Source: an uncultured Clostridia bacterium
GTDB lineage: Bacteria > Bacillota > Clostridia > Christensenellales > Borkfalkiaceae
Assembly: GCA_944328665.1 (NCBI GenBank)
Contig: CALVHS010000037.1
Span: 1 to 62,623 of the forward strand
Direction of reading: 5' to 3'
DNA: 62,623 bases
The notes under the pieces: generated by a model
What the model saw: the letters and a program-made list of their open reading frames with translations, nothing else
Databases searched by the model: none
Told to the model about the DNA's origin: nothing
Shown: positions 1 through 9,204 of the stretch, one piece after another
Layout: every line of letters starts with the position of its first letter
Position numbering within the stretch: the first letter of the stretch is position 1
Program-made: the position numbers and the translations under genes

Positions 1-797
1 TGCGGCCATTCGCGGAAGATCGCCAGGGACAGCAGCGTGCCGATGAAGGGAGAGACGGCATAATAGGCGCTCGTGCGCGCCGCTCCCAGCCGCCGCTGCG
101 CATGTACATAAAAGAAAATACTCAGTCCGTACGCCACAAAGCCGACACCGAGCACGGCAAACACGCTCCCCGCCGATGTCAGCCTCTCCCCGATGCAAAA
201 ACCGATCACGAGGGAGCCCGCCCCCGAAAAGACGCCTTTCAGGAGCACGATCTCCAACGGGTCTTTGGACGAGAGCTTGCGGGTACAGTTGTTCTCCAAC
301 CCCCAGCATACCGCCGCCAGCAAGATGAGCAGCGACCCTCCCGAAAAGCGGAAAGACGACACGTCCTCGAAGGAAAGCAGCGCACAGGACAGGGTGACGA
401 GCGCGATGCCCGCCCACAGGCGGAGCGAAATTTTTTCCTTGAACACGGCGAGCGCGATGACCGCCGTCGCCACGATCTCAAAGTTGTTCAAAAGCGACGC
501 GTTCGCCGCGGACGTGCTCTGCAACCCAAACATAAGGCAGACGGGCGCGGCGATATCGAGTAAGATCATGGCGAGCGTATACGGCAATTCCGCGCGCGTC
601 AGGAGCATTTCCGTCCTCTCCCTTTTTGCGGCGCGCCGCACGAGGGCGACCGCGCCCATGCCGATCCCCGCCCCGACATACAAAAATCCCGCCATCAGCG
701 TGGGCGGCATATCGCCGAGCAGCAACTTGGAAAGGGGTGCGCCGAGCGCATACAGCGCCGCCGCCAACACCGCCAAAAAGATCCCGCCCCCCTTCAT
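1..797 (-). CDS. EamA/DMT-family membrane transporter, C-terminus cut off by the window edge
   Basis: Translation of the minus strand from the ATG at 797 gives a continuous, very hydrophobic protein with repeated Leu/Ala/Gly-rich membrane helices. It begins MKGGGIFLAVLAAALYALGA and includes a LLNNFEIVATAVIALAVFKE stretch typical of the EamA repeat of drug/metabolite transporters. The frame stays open to base 1, so the last helices are missing. Its ATG overlaps the stop of the upstream CsoR-like gene (ATGA), so the two are co-transcribed and probably coupled in translation. Family assignment is firm; the substrate is unknown. Metal export or efflux of a metal-linked metabolite is only inferred from the neighbour. 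Confidence 0.85.
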   Translation of the reverse strand, partial: MKGGGIFLAVLAAALYALGAPLSKLLLGDMPPTLMAGFLYVGAGIGMGAVALVRRAAKRERTEMLLTRAELPYTLAMILLDIAAPVCLMFGLQSTSAANASLLNNFEIVATAVIALAVFKEKISLRLWAGIALVTLSCALLSFEDVSSFRFSGGSLLILLAAVCWGLENNCTRKLSSKDPLEIVLLKGVFSGAGSLVIGFCIGERLTSAGSVFAVLGVGFVAYGLSIFFYVHAQRRLGAARTSAYYAVSPFIGTLLSLAIFREWP

Positions 798-1057
798 AAC
801 AATCTGTCGACGGCGGCGTTGAGTTTTTCAAGAACGCCTTCCTCCCCCTTTTTCGCCGCATCCATGACGCAATGGGAAAGATGATCCTTGAAGATAAGTT
901 TGCCCACATTTGTCAATTCCGCGCGCACGGCGGCGAGCTGGATGAGCACCTCGCTGCAATCTCTGCCCTCTTCCACCATCTTTTTGACCGCATTGACGTG
1001 CCCCGCCGCCCGCGCCAGGCGGTTGACGGCCGCCTGCGTATGCGCATGTCTTTCCAT
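794..1057 (-). CDS. CsoR/RcnR/FrmR-family metal-sensing repressor
   Basis: This 87-residue all-helical protein (DUF156 family) has Cys34, His59 and Cys63. The spacing of 25 and 4 residues equals the C-H-C ligand set of copper(I)-sensing CsoR (C36/H61/C65 in the mycobacterial protein). CstR-type persulfide sensors lack the His and FrmR lacks the last Cys, so a Cu(I) sensor is the best reading; other metals remain possible because His residues also lie at positions 4 and 6. The ATG at 1057 is preceded by GGGAGGCGGAGA. A perfect inverted repeat of C/G tracts lies just upstream. The only gene visible downstream is an EamA transporter, an unusual partner for a CsoR. Confidence 0.88.
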   Translation of the reverse strand: MERHAHTQAAVNRLARAAGHVNAVKKMVEEGRDCSEVLIQLAAVRAELTNVGKLIFKDHLSHCVMDAAKKGEEGVLEKLNAAVDRLL

Positions 1058-1068
1058 TCTCCGCCTCC

Positions 1069-1089
1069 CTATCCCCCCAGGGGGGATAG
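1069..1089 (-). promoter_or_regulatory. CsoR-type operator, perfect palindrome
   Basis: The arms CTATCCCCCC and GGGGGGATAG flank one central A: a perfect 10+1+10 palindrome. C/G-tract dyads with A/T flanks are the known operator type of the CsoR/RcnR/FrmR family. It sits between the -10 box and the ribosome binding site of the csoR-like gene, so binding there would block transcription of the gene and its transporter. Confidence 0.85.
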
Positions 1090-1093
1090 CTAC

Positions 1094-1122
1094 AGTATAC
1101 GGCAAATTGCCGGAAAAGTCAA
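1094..1122 (-). promoter_or_regulatory. Promoter of the csoR-like/EamA operon
   Basis: On the minus strand, TTGACT (1122-1117) and TATACT (1099-1094) are separated by 17 bp. Transcription would start about at the palindromic operator. Confidence 0.75.
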
Positions 1123-1160
1123 GCGGACGGCGGCGGCTCTCTCCGCCCTGCGTCGATATA

Positions 1161-1192
1161 AAAGGGCGGGCAGCCCGTTCGGGCTGCCCGCC
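1161..1192 (-). terminator. Intrinsic terminator of tig-clpP-clpX
   Basis: A 12-bp GC stem (GGCGGGCAGCCC arm) with a GTTC-type tetraloop is followed on the minus strand by TTTTATAT. It begins 6 bases after the clpX stop, so the operon ends here and no lon gene follows. Confidence 0.88.
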
Positions 1193-1197
1193 GCCTG

Positions 1198-2421
1198 TTA
1201 TGCGCTCTTTTTGATGACTTTCGGCTTTGCCGTGCCCAACACGCATTCGCGCGTGATGCGCACCTCGCTGATCCCCTCGTTGGAAGGGATGTCGTACATC
1301 ACGTCCGTCATCAGATTCTCGATGATGGTGCGCAGCCCCCTCGCCCCCGTCTTTAAACGAATGGCAGTGTTGGCGATCTCGCTGACCGCCGCATCGTCGA
1401 AGGAAAGTTTGACGCCGTCCATGCCGATGAGCTTTTGATACTGCTTGATGATCGCGTTCTTCGGCTCCGTCAGGATCTTGACAAGCGCCGCCTCGTCCAG
1501 CGGCTTCAGGCTGACCACGATGGGCACGCGACCGACAAATTCGGGGATCAGCCCGAACTTGGTCAGATCCTGCGGCTTGACGTCGTCAAGCGCCTCGTAG
1601 TCCATATCATCCCCGTGCGCCTTGACGTTGCCGCCGAAGCCGAGGGAGGTATCGTCCTTCCTCTTGGCGACGATCTTATCCAGCCCCACAAAGGCGCCGC
1701 CGCAAATAAAGAGGATATTGGTCGTATCGATGCGCATGCACTCCTGCTGCGGATGCTTTCTGCCTCCCTGCGGCGGAACGCTGGCGATCGTGCTTTCGAT
1801 GATCTTCAGGAGCGCCTGCTGCACTCCTTCGCCCGAGACGTCGCGCGTAATGGAGACGTTTTCGCTCTTTCTGGCGATCTTGTCGATCTCGTCGATATAG
1901 ATGATGCCCCGCTCCGCCTTTTCGATGTCATAGTCGGCATTTTGGATGAGCTTCAGGAGGATGTTTTCCACATCCTCGCCGACGTACCCCGCTTCGGTGA
2001 GAGTGGTCGCGTCCGTCGTGGCAAAGGGCACGTTGAGGATGCGGGCGAGCGTCCTTGCGAGCAGCGTCTTGCCGCAGCCCGTCGGCCCGAGCAGCAGGAT
2101 GTTGCTCTTTTCGATCTCTACATCGTCGTCTCCCGGCGCGATCTCGCTGTTGATGCGCTTATAATGGTTGTACACCGCCACGGAAAGCACCTTTTTCGCC
2201 TTGTCCTGCCCGACGATATATTTATCCAACTCCGCCTTGATCTCGGACGGCTTTTTCAGCTCCACCTTTTCCTCGGGCGCGCTCGTGACCGATCTGATCT
2301 CTTCGCTGCAGATCTCCACGCATTCGTCACAGATATTCAGCCCGTTGGGGCCGGCGATCATGCGCTTGACCTGATCTCTGCTTTTTCCGCAGAAGGAACA
2401 ATACTGTTCGTTATCTTTCAT
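1198..2421 (-). CDS. clpX: ClpX, ATP-dependent unfoldase of the ClpXP protease
   Basis: This 407-residue AAA+ protein recognises and unfolds substrates and threads them into ClpP in the cytoplasm. The N-terminal zinc-binding domain has Cys8, Cys11, Cys31 and Cys34. Walker A is GPTGCGKT and Walker B is IIYIDEID, followed by the ClpX-typical [20 protein letters not shown] segment. The start at 2421 is preceded by GGGAGG with good spacing; the frame extends further upstream, but that part is not ClpX-like. It lies 117 bases downstream of clpP in the usual tig-clpP-clpX order. Length and motifs are normal. Confidence 0.98.
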   Translation of the reverse strand: MKDNEQYCSFCGKSRDQVKRMIAGPNGLNICDECVEICSEEIRSVTSAPEEKVELKKPSEIKAELDKYIVGQDKAKKVLSVAVYNHYKRINSEIAPGDDDVEIEKSNILLLGPTGCGKTLLARTLARILNVPFATTDATTLTEAGYVGEDVENILLKLIQNADYDIEKAERGIIYIDEIDKIARKSENVSITRDVSGEGVQQALLKIIESTIASVPPQGGRKHPQQECMRIDTTNILFICGGAFVGLDKIVAKRKDDTSLGFGGNVKAHGDDMDYEALDDVKPQDLTKFGLIPEFVGRVPIVVSLKPLDEAALVKILTEPKNAIIKQYQKLIGMDGVKLSFDDAAVSEIANTAIRLKTGARGLRTIIENLMTDVMYDIPSNEGISEVRITRECVLGTAKPKVIKKSA

Positions 2422-2538
2422 AAATATACCTCCCCCGCGCGCGCCGCGCGCGGCATCAGAAAATGTGCAAAAGATACGATTCGCGGCACAAAGGAACGTG
2501 CCGCGGATCTCATGCCCTGCCGGGATCCCCGGCAAGCC

Positions 2539-3138
2539 TTACCTCGTATGGAATACTTTATCGATCAGCCCGTAACGGAGCGCTTCGTCCGCGGAAAGAT
2601 AATTGTCCCTGTCCGTATCCCGTTCGATCTCCTCGATGCGCCTGCCCGTGTTTTCGGCGAGGATGCGGTTCATCTTTTCTTTGATCTTTAAGATGTGTTC
2701 CGCCTGGATCTTGATATCGCTCGCCTGTCCCTGCGCGCCGCCGAGCGGCTGATGGATCATGATCTCGCTGTTGGGAAGGGCAAACCTCTTGCCGCGGGCG
2801 CCGCTGGAAAGCAAAAACGCTCCCATGCTCGCCGCCAATCCGATGCAGATGGTCGACACGTCGCAGTGGATATACTGCATGGTATCGTAGATCGCCATCC
2901 CCGCCGTGACGCTGCCGCCCGGGCTGTTGATATACAAGCTGATGTCCTTATTCATGTCCTTGGCTTCGAGATAGATGAGCTGTGCGACGACGGTGTTTGC
3001 CATGCCGTCGTTGATCTCGCCCGAAAGAAAGACGATGCGGTCTTCCAAAAGCCTCGAATAGATGTCGTACGAACGCTCCCCCCGGCTGGATTGCTCCACG
3101 ACCATCGGGATGAGATTCATAGAAATATCCTGTCTCAT
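2539..3138 (-). CDS. clpP: ClpP, serine protease subunit
   Basis: This 199-residue caseinolytic protease subunit forms the tetradecameric chamber that degrades proteins delivered by ClpX. The catalytic triad Ser104 (GLAASMGAF), His129 (IMIHQPLGG) and Asp178 has the same spacing as in E. coli ClpP (25 and 49 residues). The ATG at 3138 follows AAGGAGGGAGC; a second ATG at residue 7 would give the shorter MNLIPMV start. It lies between tig and clpX, 34 bases after tig. Confidence 0.98.
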   Translation of the reverse strand: MRQDISMNLIPMVVEQSSRGERSYDIYSRLLEDRIVFLSGEINDGMANTVVAQLIYLEAKDMNKDISLYINSPGGSVTAGMAIYDTMQYIHCDVSTICIGLAASMGAFLLSSGARGKRFALPNSEIMIHQPLGGAQGQASDIKIQAEHILKIKEKMNRILAENTGRRIEEIERDTDRDNYLSADEALRYGLIDKVFHTR

Positions 3139-3172
3139 GCTCCCTCCTTTTCAGGATCGCGGCGGAACGGGG

Positions 3173-4573
3173 TCACTCCCCCTTTCCCTCGCCCTCTGCC
3201 TTCTTTTCCGTCTTTTTGGCGGCAGGTTTTTTCGCCGTCTTTTTGGCGGCGGGCTTTTCGGCATCTTCTTCCGCCTTTTCCGTCAGTTCGTTGTTCGCCT
3301 TCAAAAAGTCAAACAGTTTGTTGATGACGATGTCGTTGGCGATATATTCGCGCTGCGAATCGTCCATATCCTTTTTATATTCTTCCAGCGTCTTGTTCGC
3401 GGATTTTGCAAATTCTTCCAACTTGGCGTCGATCTCGGCGTCCTCCGCCTTGATGTTCTCCTCGCGGACGATCTTGTCGACGACAAGCTGGCTCTTGACC
3501 GTATCCTCCGCCTGCGCGCGGTAGCCCTTGCGGAAATCTTCCATGTTGCTGCCGATATAGCGCAGGTAATCGGCGAGCTTCATGCCGCCGTACTGCATGC
3601 CGAGGCGGTATTCCGCGTTGCGCACCATCATGTCGACCTGATTTTCGATCATCGCTTCGGGGATCTCGACTTCGGCATTGGCGGTGACGGCGCGCAGGAT
3701 GTTGTTCTCCGTTTCCGCGTCCCCCTTCTCCTTTGCCTGCTTTTCGAGGCGTTCGCGCGTCTCCTTTTTATATGCCTCCACGCTCTCCGCGCCCGCCGCG
3801 TCCTTGATGAACTCGTCGTTTACCTCGGGCAATTCCTTCTTTTCCAGCTTATTGAGCTTGACGGCAAAGACGGCGTCCTTGCCCTTGAGATCCTCCGCCT
3901 GATAGTCGTCGGGGAATTTGACGCAGACGTCCTTTTCCTCGCCCGCCTTCATGCCGACGACCTGCTCTTCGAAGCCGGGGATGAACGAACCGCTGCCGAG
4001 GACGAGGGGGTAATTCTCGCTCGTGCCGCCTTCAAACTTTTCCCCGTTGACGCTGCCCGAAAAATCGATGGTCGCCGTATCGCCGTTTTCGGCGGCGCGG
4101 TCTGTCACTTCGACGAGGCGCGCGTTGCGCTCCTGCAGCCTCTTCAGCTCCGCGTCGACGTCCTCATCCTTCACATTATACTCTTTTTTCTCGATCTTTA
4201 TACCCTTATAGGCGCCCAGCTTGACGTCCGGTTTGACGGGCACGGTCGCGATGAGGGTCGCCCCCTCTTCGCCGATGTCGCCCACGGAAAGTTCGGGCCT
4301 GCCCACGGCGGTAAAGTTGTCCTTCTCCTTTTCGAGCACCTCTTCGTAGTGTTTGTCGAAAAGTTCGTTGAGCGCCTCTTCGTAAAATACGCCCTTGCCG
4401 TAGTTGAGCTCGATGACGTGTTTGGGGGCTTTGCCCTTCCTGAACCCGTTCACGAAAAATCTGCCGCGCGTCCTGACGTACGCCTGCTCGTTCGCCTCGT
4501 CCCACTCCGCTTTATCAAAGGTAAGGGTGAGTTTGACGGTGCTCTTTTCGGAAGGTTCTCTCGTATACTGCAT
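3173..4573 (-). CDS. tig: Trigger factor, ribosome-bound chaperone
   Basis: This 466-residue protein binds the ribosome exit tunnel and shields new polypeptides. The ribosome-binding signature GFRKGKAP is at residues 43-50, followed by an FKBP-like PPIase domain (GDTATIDFSG region) and a helical C-terminal substrate domain. The last 30 or so residues form a Lys/Ala/Glu-rich tail (EKPAAKKTAKKPAAKKTEKK) that most trigger factors lack. The ATG at 4573 is preceded by AGGAG. The gene opens the tig-clpP-clpX operon, which links folding with degradation. Confidence 0.97.
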   Translation of the reverse strand: MQYTREPSEKSTVKLTLTFDKAEWDEANEQAYVRTRGRFFVNGFRKGKAPKHVIELNYGKGVFYEEALNELFDKHYEEVLEKEKDNFTAVGRPELSVGDIGEEGATLIATVPVKPDVKLGAYKGIKIEKKEYNVKDEDVDAELKRLQERNARLVEVTDRAAENGDTATIDFSGSVNGEKFEGGTSENYPLVLGSGSFIPGFEEQVVGMKAGEEKDVCVKFPDDYQAEDLKGKDAVFAVKLNKLEKKELPEVNDEFIKDAAGAESVEAYKKETRERLEKQAKEKGDAETENNILRAVTANAEVEIPEAMIENQVDMMVRNAEYRLGMQYGGMKLADYLRYIGSNMEDFRKGYRAQAEDTVKSQLVVDKIVREENIKAEDAEIDAKLEEFAKSANKTLEEYKKDMDDSQREYIANDIVINKLFDFLKANNELTEKAEEDAEKPAAKKTAKKPAAKKTEKKAEGEGKGE

Positions 4574-4613
4574 GATCTTTCTCCTGAAAAATGATACTTT
4601 TATCCGATACACT

Positions 4614-4641
4614 ATTTTAGCACAAAAGGCACCGTTTGCAA
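4614..4641 (-). promoter_or_regulatory. Promoter of tig-clpP-clpX
   Basis: Minus strand TTGCAA (4641-4636) and TAAAAT (4619-4614), spaced 16 bp, lie 41 bases upstream of the tig ATG. Confidence 0.6.
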
Positions 4642-4702
4642 AGCGTTTTTCATCCGCTATTCCACTTTTTTTGGAAATACCGCCCGCGCCCCGCCGCGGC
4701 AA

Positions 4703-4731
4703 TTGCATTTTGCCGGCAATTGCGCTATAAT
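4703..4731 (+). promoter_or_regulatory. Promoter of rqcH
   Basis: TTGCAT (4703-4708), a 17-bp spacer and a perfect TATAAT (4726-4731) lie 45 bases upstream of the rqcH ATG. The promoter diverges from that of tig. Confidence 0.75.
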
Positions 4732-4775
4732 ATAACGGCAGCGGGCGGCCGAAGATCCGCCCACGGAGAAAAACC

Positions 4776-6443
4776 ATGCCACAGGACGCCTTTACGCTGC
4801 GGCACGTCGCGCGGGAACTGGACGCGGCGCTCGCAGGCGCAAAAGTCAACAAGATCATCCAGCCTTCGCGCGACGAAGTCGACTTGCTCGTCTATGACGG
4901 GTCGAAAACGCGCAAACTTATCCTCAACACCAACGCCTCCTTCGCGCGCGCCTGCCTGTCGGAAGCGCCACGCAGGGCGCCGGACGTCGCGCCGAACTTT
5001 TGCATGCTGCTGCGCAAACACCTGACGGGCGCCGCCCTTCTCGGCGTGCGGCAGATCGCATTCGAGCGCATCCTCGCCTTCGAATTTGACTGTGCGGGCG
5101 AATTTACCCGCGCGCGGCGGACGCTGTACGCGGAGATCATGGGCAAATATTCAAACCTCATCCTCACAGAAGAGGGCACCGTCACGGGCGCGCTGAAGAT
5201 CTCTTCCTTGCAGGAAAATTTTAAACGCGTGCTCTTCCCCGGCGTCAGATACGCTCTGCCCGAACCGCAGGACAAGACCGACCCGTCCGACAAAGCCGCA
5301 CTCGCTTCCTGCCTGGCAAACCTTACGGGAGACGCGGCGGACTATCTCTTCGCGCACGTCGCGGGGCTCGCCTACCCCACCTGCCGCCTGCTCGCCGCAG
5401 GCGCGCCGCATGACCGGGATCTGCTCACGGAATACGTATACGGTTTTATCTTTTCGGACGAAAAAGCCCCTGCCGTCGAACGGGTAAACGGCGAAGCGAA
5501 GGACTTTCACGTCCGCTTTGCGGCGGGCGAGCGGTACGCCAGCGTCAACGCCGCCGAGGACGCTTATTATACAGAGAAGGAAACGAAACGGAACTTTTCC
5601 GAAAAGAAGCGCAAGCTGGAAAATCTCCTTTCCTCCCGCAAAAAAAAGGAAGAAAAAAAACTCGGCATCCTCTTGGAACGAGAACGCGAATGCGGCGACA
5701 TGGAACAGCTGCGGATCCGGGGAGAACTGATCACCGCGAATATGCATGCGATCCGCAAAGGCGCCGACCGGTGCGAAGCGTCCGATTACTATCAAGAAGG
5801 CGCGCCGACCGTGAGCATCCCTCTCGATAAAAACCTTACCCCCTCGCAAAACGCGCAGAAATACTTCAAAAAATACGCCAAACAAAAGCGCACCCTCGCG
5901 GCGATCGCCCCGCAAAAAGCGGAGGCAAAGGCAGACCTCGACTACACGGAAAGCGCCCTCTTCTCCCTCGCGCGGGCGGAAAACATCCTCGACCTGACGG
6001 AGATCGAGGAAGAAGTGCGCGCCGCGGGGCTGCTGCCGCCCGACCCGAAAAAGAAAAAGGCGGAGGCGCCCGTTCCCTTCCGCACCTTTGCCGTAGAAGG
6101 GTTCACGATATCGGCAGGGCGGAACAACGTGCAAAACGACAGGCTTTTACGCGCGGCGCAGCCGGACGATATCTGGATGCACGCGCAAAAATATCACAGC
6201 GCGCACGTCGTCGTGCGCACGGAAGGGAAAAAGGTGCCGGACAGCGTGCTGCTCGCCGCGGCGCAGATCTGCGCCTATTTTTCGGACGGTAAGGCGGGCG
6301 ACAAGATCCCCGTGGATTATTGCGAACGCCGCTTCGTCAAAAAGCCGCCCAAGGCGAAGGCGGGGTTCGTCCTCTATACCGATTTTCGGACGCTGCTCGT
6401 CACCCCCGACCGCCGCGAACGGGACGAAACGCGGCCGCAGTAA
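4776..6443 (+). CDS. rqcH: RqcH, NFACT-family ribosome quality-control factor
   Basis: This 555-residue homologue of eukaryotic NEMF/Rqc2 (formerly called fibronectin-binding protein FbpA) binds stalled 50S-peptidyl-tRNA and adds C-terminal alanine tails. The NFACT-N domain spans roughly residues 1-200, then a helix-hairpin-helix and a long Lys/Glu coiled coil (EKKRKLENLLSSRKKKEEKK region), and the C-terminal NFACT-R domain with DIWMHAQKYHSAHVVV. It is divergent from tig, so a nascent-chain rescue factor sits beside a nascent-chain chaperone and ClpXP, the protease that degrades Ala-tailed proteins in Bacillus. That link is context only. Confidence 0.95.
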   Translation: MPQDAFTLRHVARELDAALAGAKVNKIIQPSRDEVDLLVYDGSKTRKLILNTNASFARACLSEAPRRAPDVAPNFCMLLRKHLTGAALLGVRQIAFERILAFEFDCAGEFTRARRTLYAEIMGKYSNLILTEEGTVTGALKISSLQENFKRVLFPGVRYALPEPQDKTDPSDKAALASCLANLTGDAADYLFAHVAGLAYPTCRLLAAGAPHDRDLLTEYVYGFIFSDEKAPAVERVNGEAKDFHVRFAAGERYASVNAAEDAYYTEKETKRNFSEKKRKLENLLSSRKKKEEKKLGILLERERECGDMEQLRIRGELITANMHAIRKGADRCEASDYYQEGAPTVSIPLDKNLTPSQNAQKYFKKYAKQKRTLAAIAPQKAEAKADLDYTESALFSLARAENILDLTEIEEEVRAAGLLPPDPKKKKAEAPVPFRTFAVEGFTISAGRNNVQNDRLLRAAQPDDIWMHAQKYHSAHVVVRTEGKKVPDSVLLAAAQICAYFSDGKAGDKIPVDYCERRFVKKPPKAKAGFVLYTDFRTLLVTPDRRERDETRPQ

Positions 6444-6488
6444 GCCGCGCGCCGGCATTTTCCAACTGCTGCACTGAATAGTATAACC

Positions 6489-6525
6489 GAGAAAGGGCTC
6501 TCCCGCACGGGGAGAGCCCTTTCTC
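6489..6525. terminator. Terminator between convergent rqcH and the ABC ATPase gene
   Basis: A 16-bp perfect stem (GAGAAAGGGCTCTCCC and its complement, loop GCACG) lies between two convergent genes. U-rich sequence follows on the plus strand. It probably serves both genes. Confidence 0.75.
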
Positions 6526-6540
6526 TTGTCAAAACGAGGA

Positions 6541-7929
<1,389 letters not shown>

Positions 7930-7968
7930 AAAAAAACCTCCCTAAAAGTTTTTGACTTTACTGTATCT

Positions 7969-7997
7969 ATTTTACAACATCGCGTGAAAAAAGACAA
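7969..7997 (-). promoter_or_regulatory. Promoter of the msmX-like gene
   Basis: Minus strand TTGTCT (7997-7992) and TAAAAT (7974-7969), spaced 17 bp, lie 40 bases before the ATG. Confidence 0.65.
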
Positions 7998-8112
7998 TGG
8001 GCAATTATTACAAATAATTTTAGCCATAATGTGAAATCTGCCCAACATGCCCTCTTTTGCTCGCTTTTTTTGCAAAATATGCCCCGCCGGCAGAGAAAAT
8101 TTACGCAAGTTG

Positions 8113-8141
8113 TTGTCTTTTTTCCTCTTCTTTGCTATAAT
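8113..8141 (+). promoter_or_regulatory. Promoter of the carbamoyltransferase gene
   Basis: TTGTCT (8113-8118), a 17-bp spacer and a perfect TATAAT (8136-8141) lie 47 bases before the ATG. It is divergent from the msmX-like promoter. Confidence 0.75.
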
Positions 8142-8187
8142 ATAGAAAACGGCGGCCGCCTCCGCGGGCGCTCTTTACGGAGCCTGT

Positions 8188-9132
8188 ATGGACATCAACA
8201 AATACACCCCCAAATTCAAACTGAAAAACAGAGACCTTTTGCATCTTGCCGACCTTTCCGCGGAAGAGATCTTCGAACTGCTGTACGCGGCAAAACAGAT
8301 GAAACGCAAATATAAGGTAGGCGAAAGCGTTCCACTCCTGCGCGGCAAGACGGCGGGCCTTTTGTTCGGCTACGTCTCGACGCGCACGCGCATCTCCTTC
8401 GAACTGGGCATCCGCCAGCTCGGCGGCGACTACATATTCCTGCCGAGAAACGAGACGCAGCTTTCGCGCGGGGAAAGCATCCGCGATACCGCCGTGCTGT
8501 TGGGCCGCTACGGTTTAGACGCCGTGGTCGTGCGCGGCTTTGCCGAAAAAGATCTTCTGACCTTCGCCTCGTACAGCGAGATCCCCGTCATCAACGGCAT
8601 CTCGGACACGGCGCATCCCCTGCACGTCCTCGCAGACCTTTACACCGTCTGGGAAAAGAAAGGCAGGCTGGACAACCTGAAGCTCGCCTACGTCGGGGAC
8701 GGCGACAACGTCGCCAATTCCCTGATCATGGGCGGGACAAAATGCGACATGAGCATTTCCATCGCCTGCCCGAACGGGTACAGCCCCGCGCAGTCTATCA
8801 TCGACCGCGGCATGCAGTTCGGCGACATCCTGATCACCGACGACGCGCAAGAGGCGGTCAAAGACGCCGACATCGTCTATACGGATTCTTACGCCGTCAA
8901 AAAGGCGGACGAACAGGGAACGGGCGTTCCCGAAAAATACCGCGTGACCGAAGAACTGATGTCGCTCGCCAAACCGGACGCCCTCTTCATGCACTGCATG
9001 CCCGTGCACCGCGGCGAAGAGGTGACGGCAGAAGTTGCCGACGGGCCGCAGTCCGCCGTATACGATCAGGCGGAAAACCGGCTGCACCTCAACAAGGCCG
9101 TCCTCGCCCTGCTTTTGGCGGGAGAAAAATAG
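8188..9132 (+). CDS. Ornithine carbamoyltransferase-like protein with altered substrate motifs
   Basis: This 314-residue protein has the fold-defining motifs of aspartate/ornithine carbamoyltransferases: the carbamoyl-phosphate loop STRTR (64-68), YVGDGDNVANSL (168-179) and HCMPVHRGEEV (269-279). By overall similarity it is closest to ArgF/ArgI. Two hallmark sites differ. The HPxQ carbamoyl-phosphate motif reads HPLH (143-146), and the ornithine-binding D-x-W-x-S-M-G loop reads TDSYAVKK (232-239). No other arginine gene is in the window. It may use a different amine or be a diverged OTC. The start is set by GGAG upstream of the ATG at 8188. Confidence 0.8.
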   Translation: MDINKYTPKFKLKNRDLLHLADLSAEEIFELLYAAKQMKRKYKVGESVPLLRGKTAGLLFGYVSTRTRISFELGIRQLGGDYIFLPRNETQLSRGESIRDTAVLLGRYGLDAVVVRGFAEKDLLTFASYSEIPVINGISDTAHPLHVLADLYTVWEKKGRLDNLKLAYVGDGDNVANSLIMGGTKCDMSISIACPNGYSPAQSIIDRGMQFGDILITDDAQEAVKDADIVYTDSYAVKKADEQGTGVPEKYRVTEELMSLAKPDALFMHCMPVHRGEEVTAEVADGPQSAVYDQAENRLHLNKAVLALLLAGEK

Positions 9133-9151
9133 GCATCCTCTTTCCGATGAT

Positions 9152-9192
9152 AAAACGCGCCGCGCCTTTCAGAAAAAGGCGCGGCGCGTTTT
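9152..9192. terminator. Bidirectional terminator between argF-like and hydrogenase genes
   Basis: An 18-bp perfect stem, AAAACGCGCCGCGCCTTT (9152-9169) pairing with 9175-9192, has A and T tracts at both ends. It can terminate the + strand gene and the convergent hydrogenase operon. Confidence 0.85.
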
Positions 9193-9204
9193 GCCGTCTT
9201 TTTT

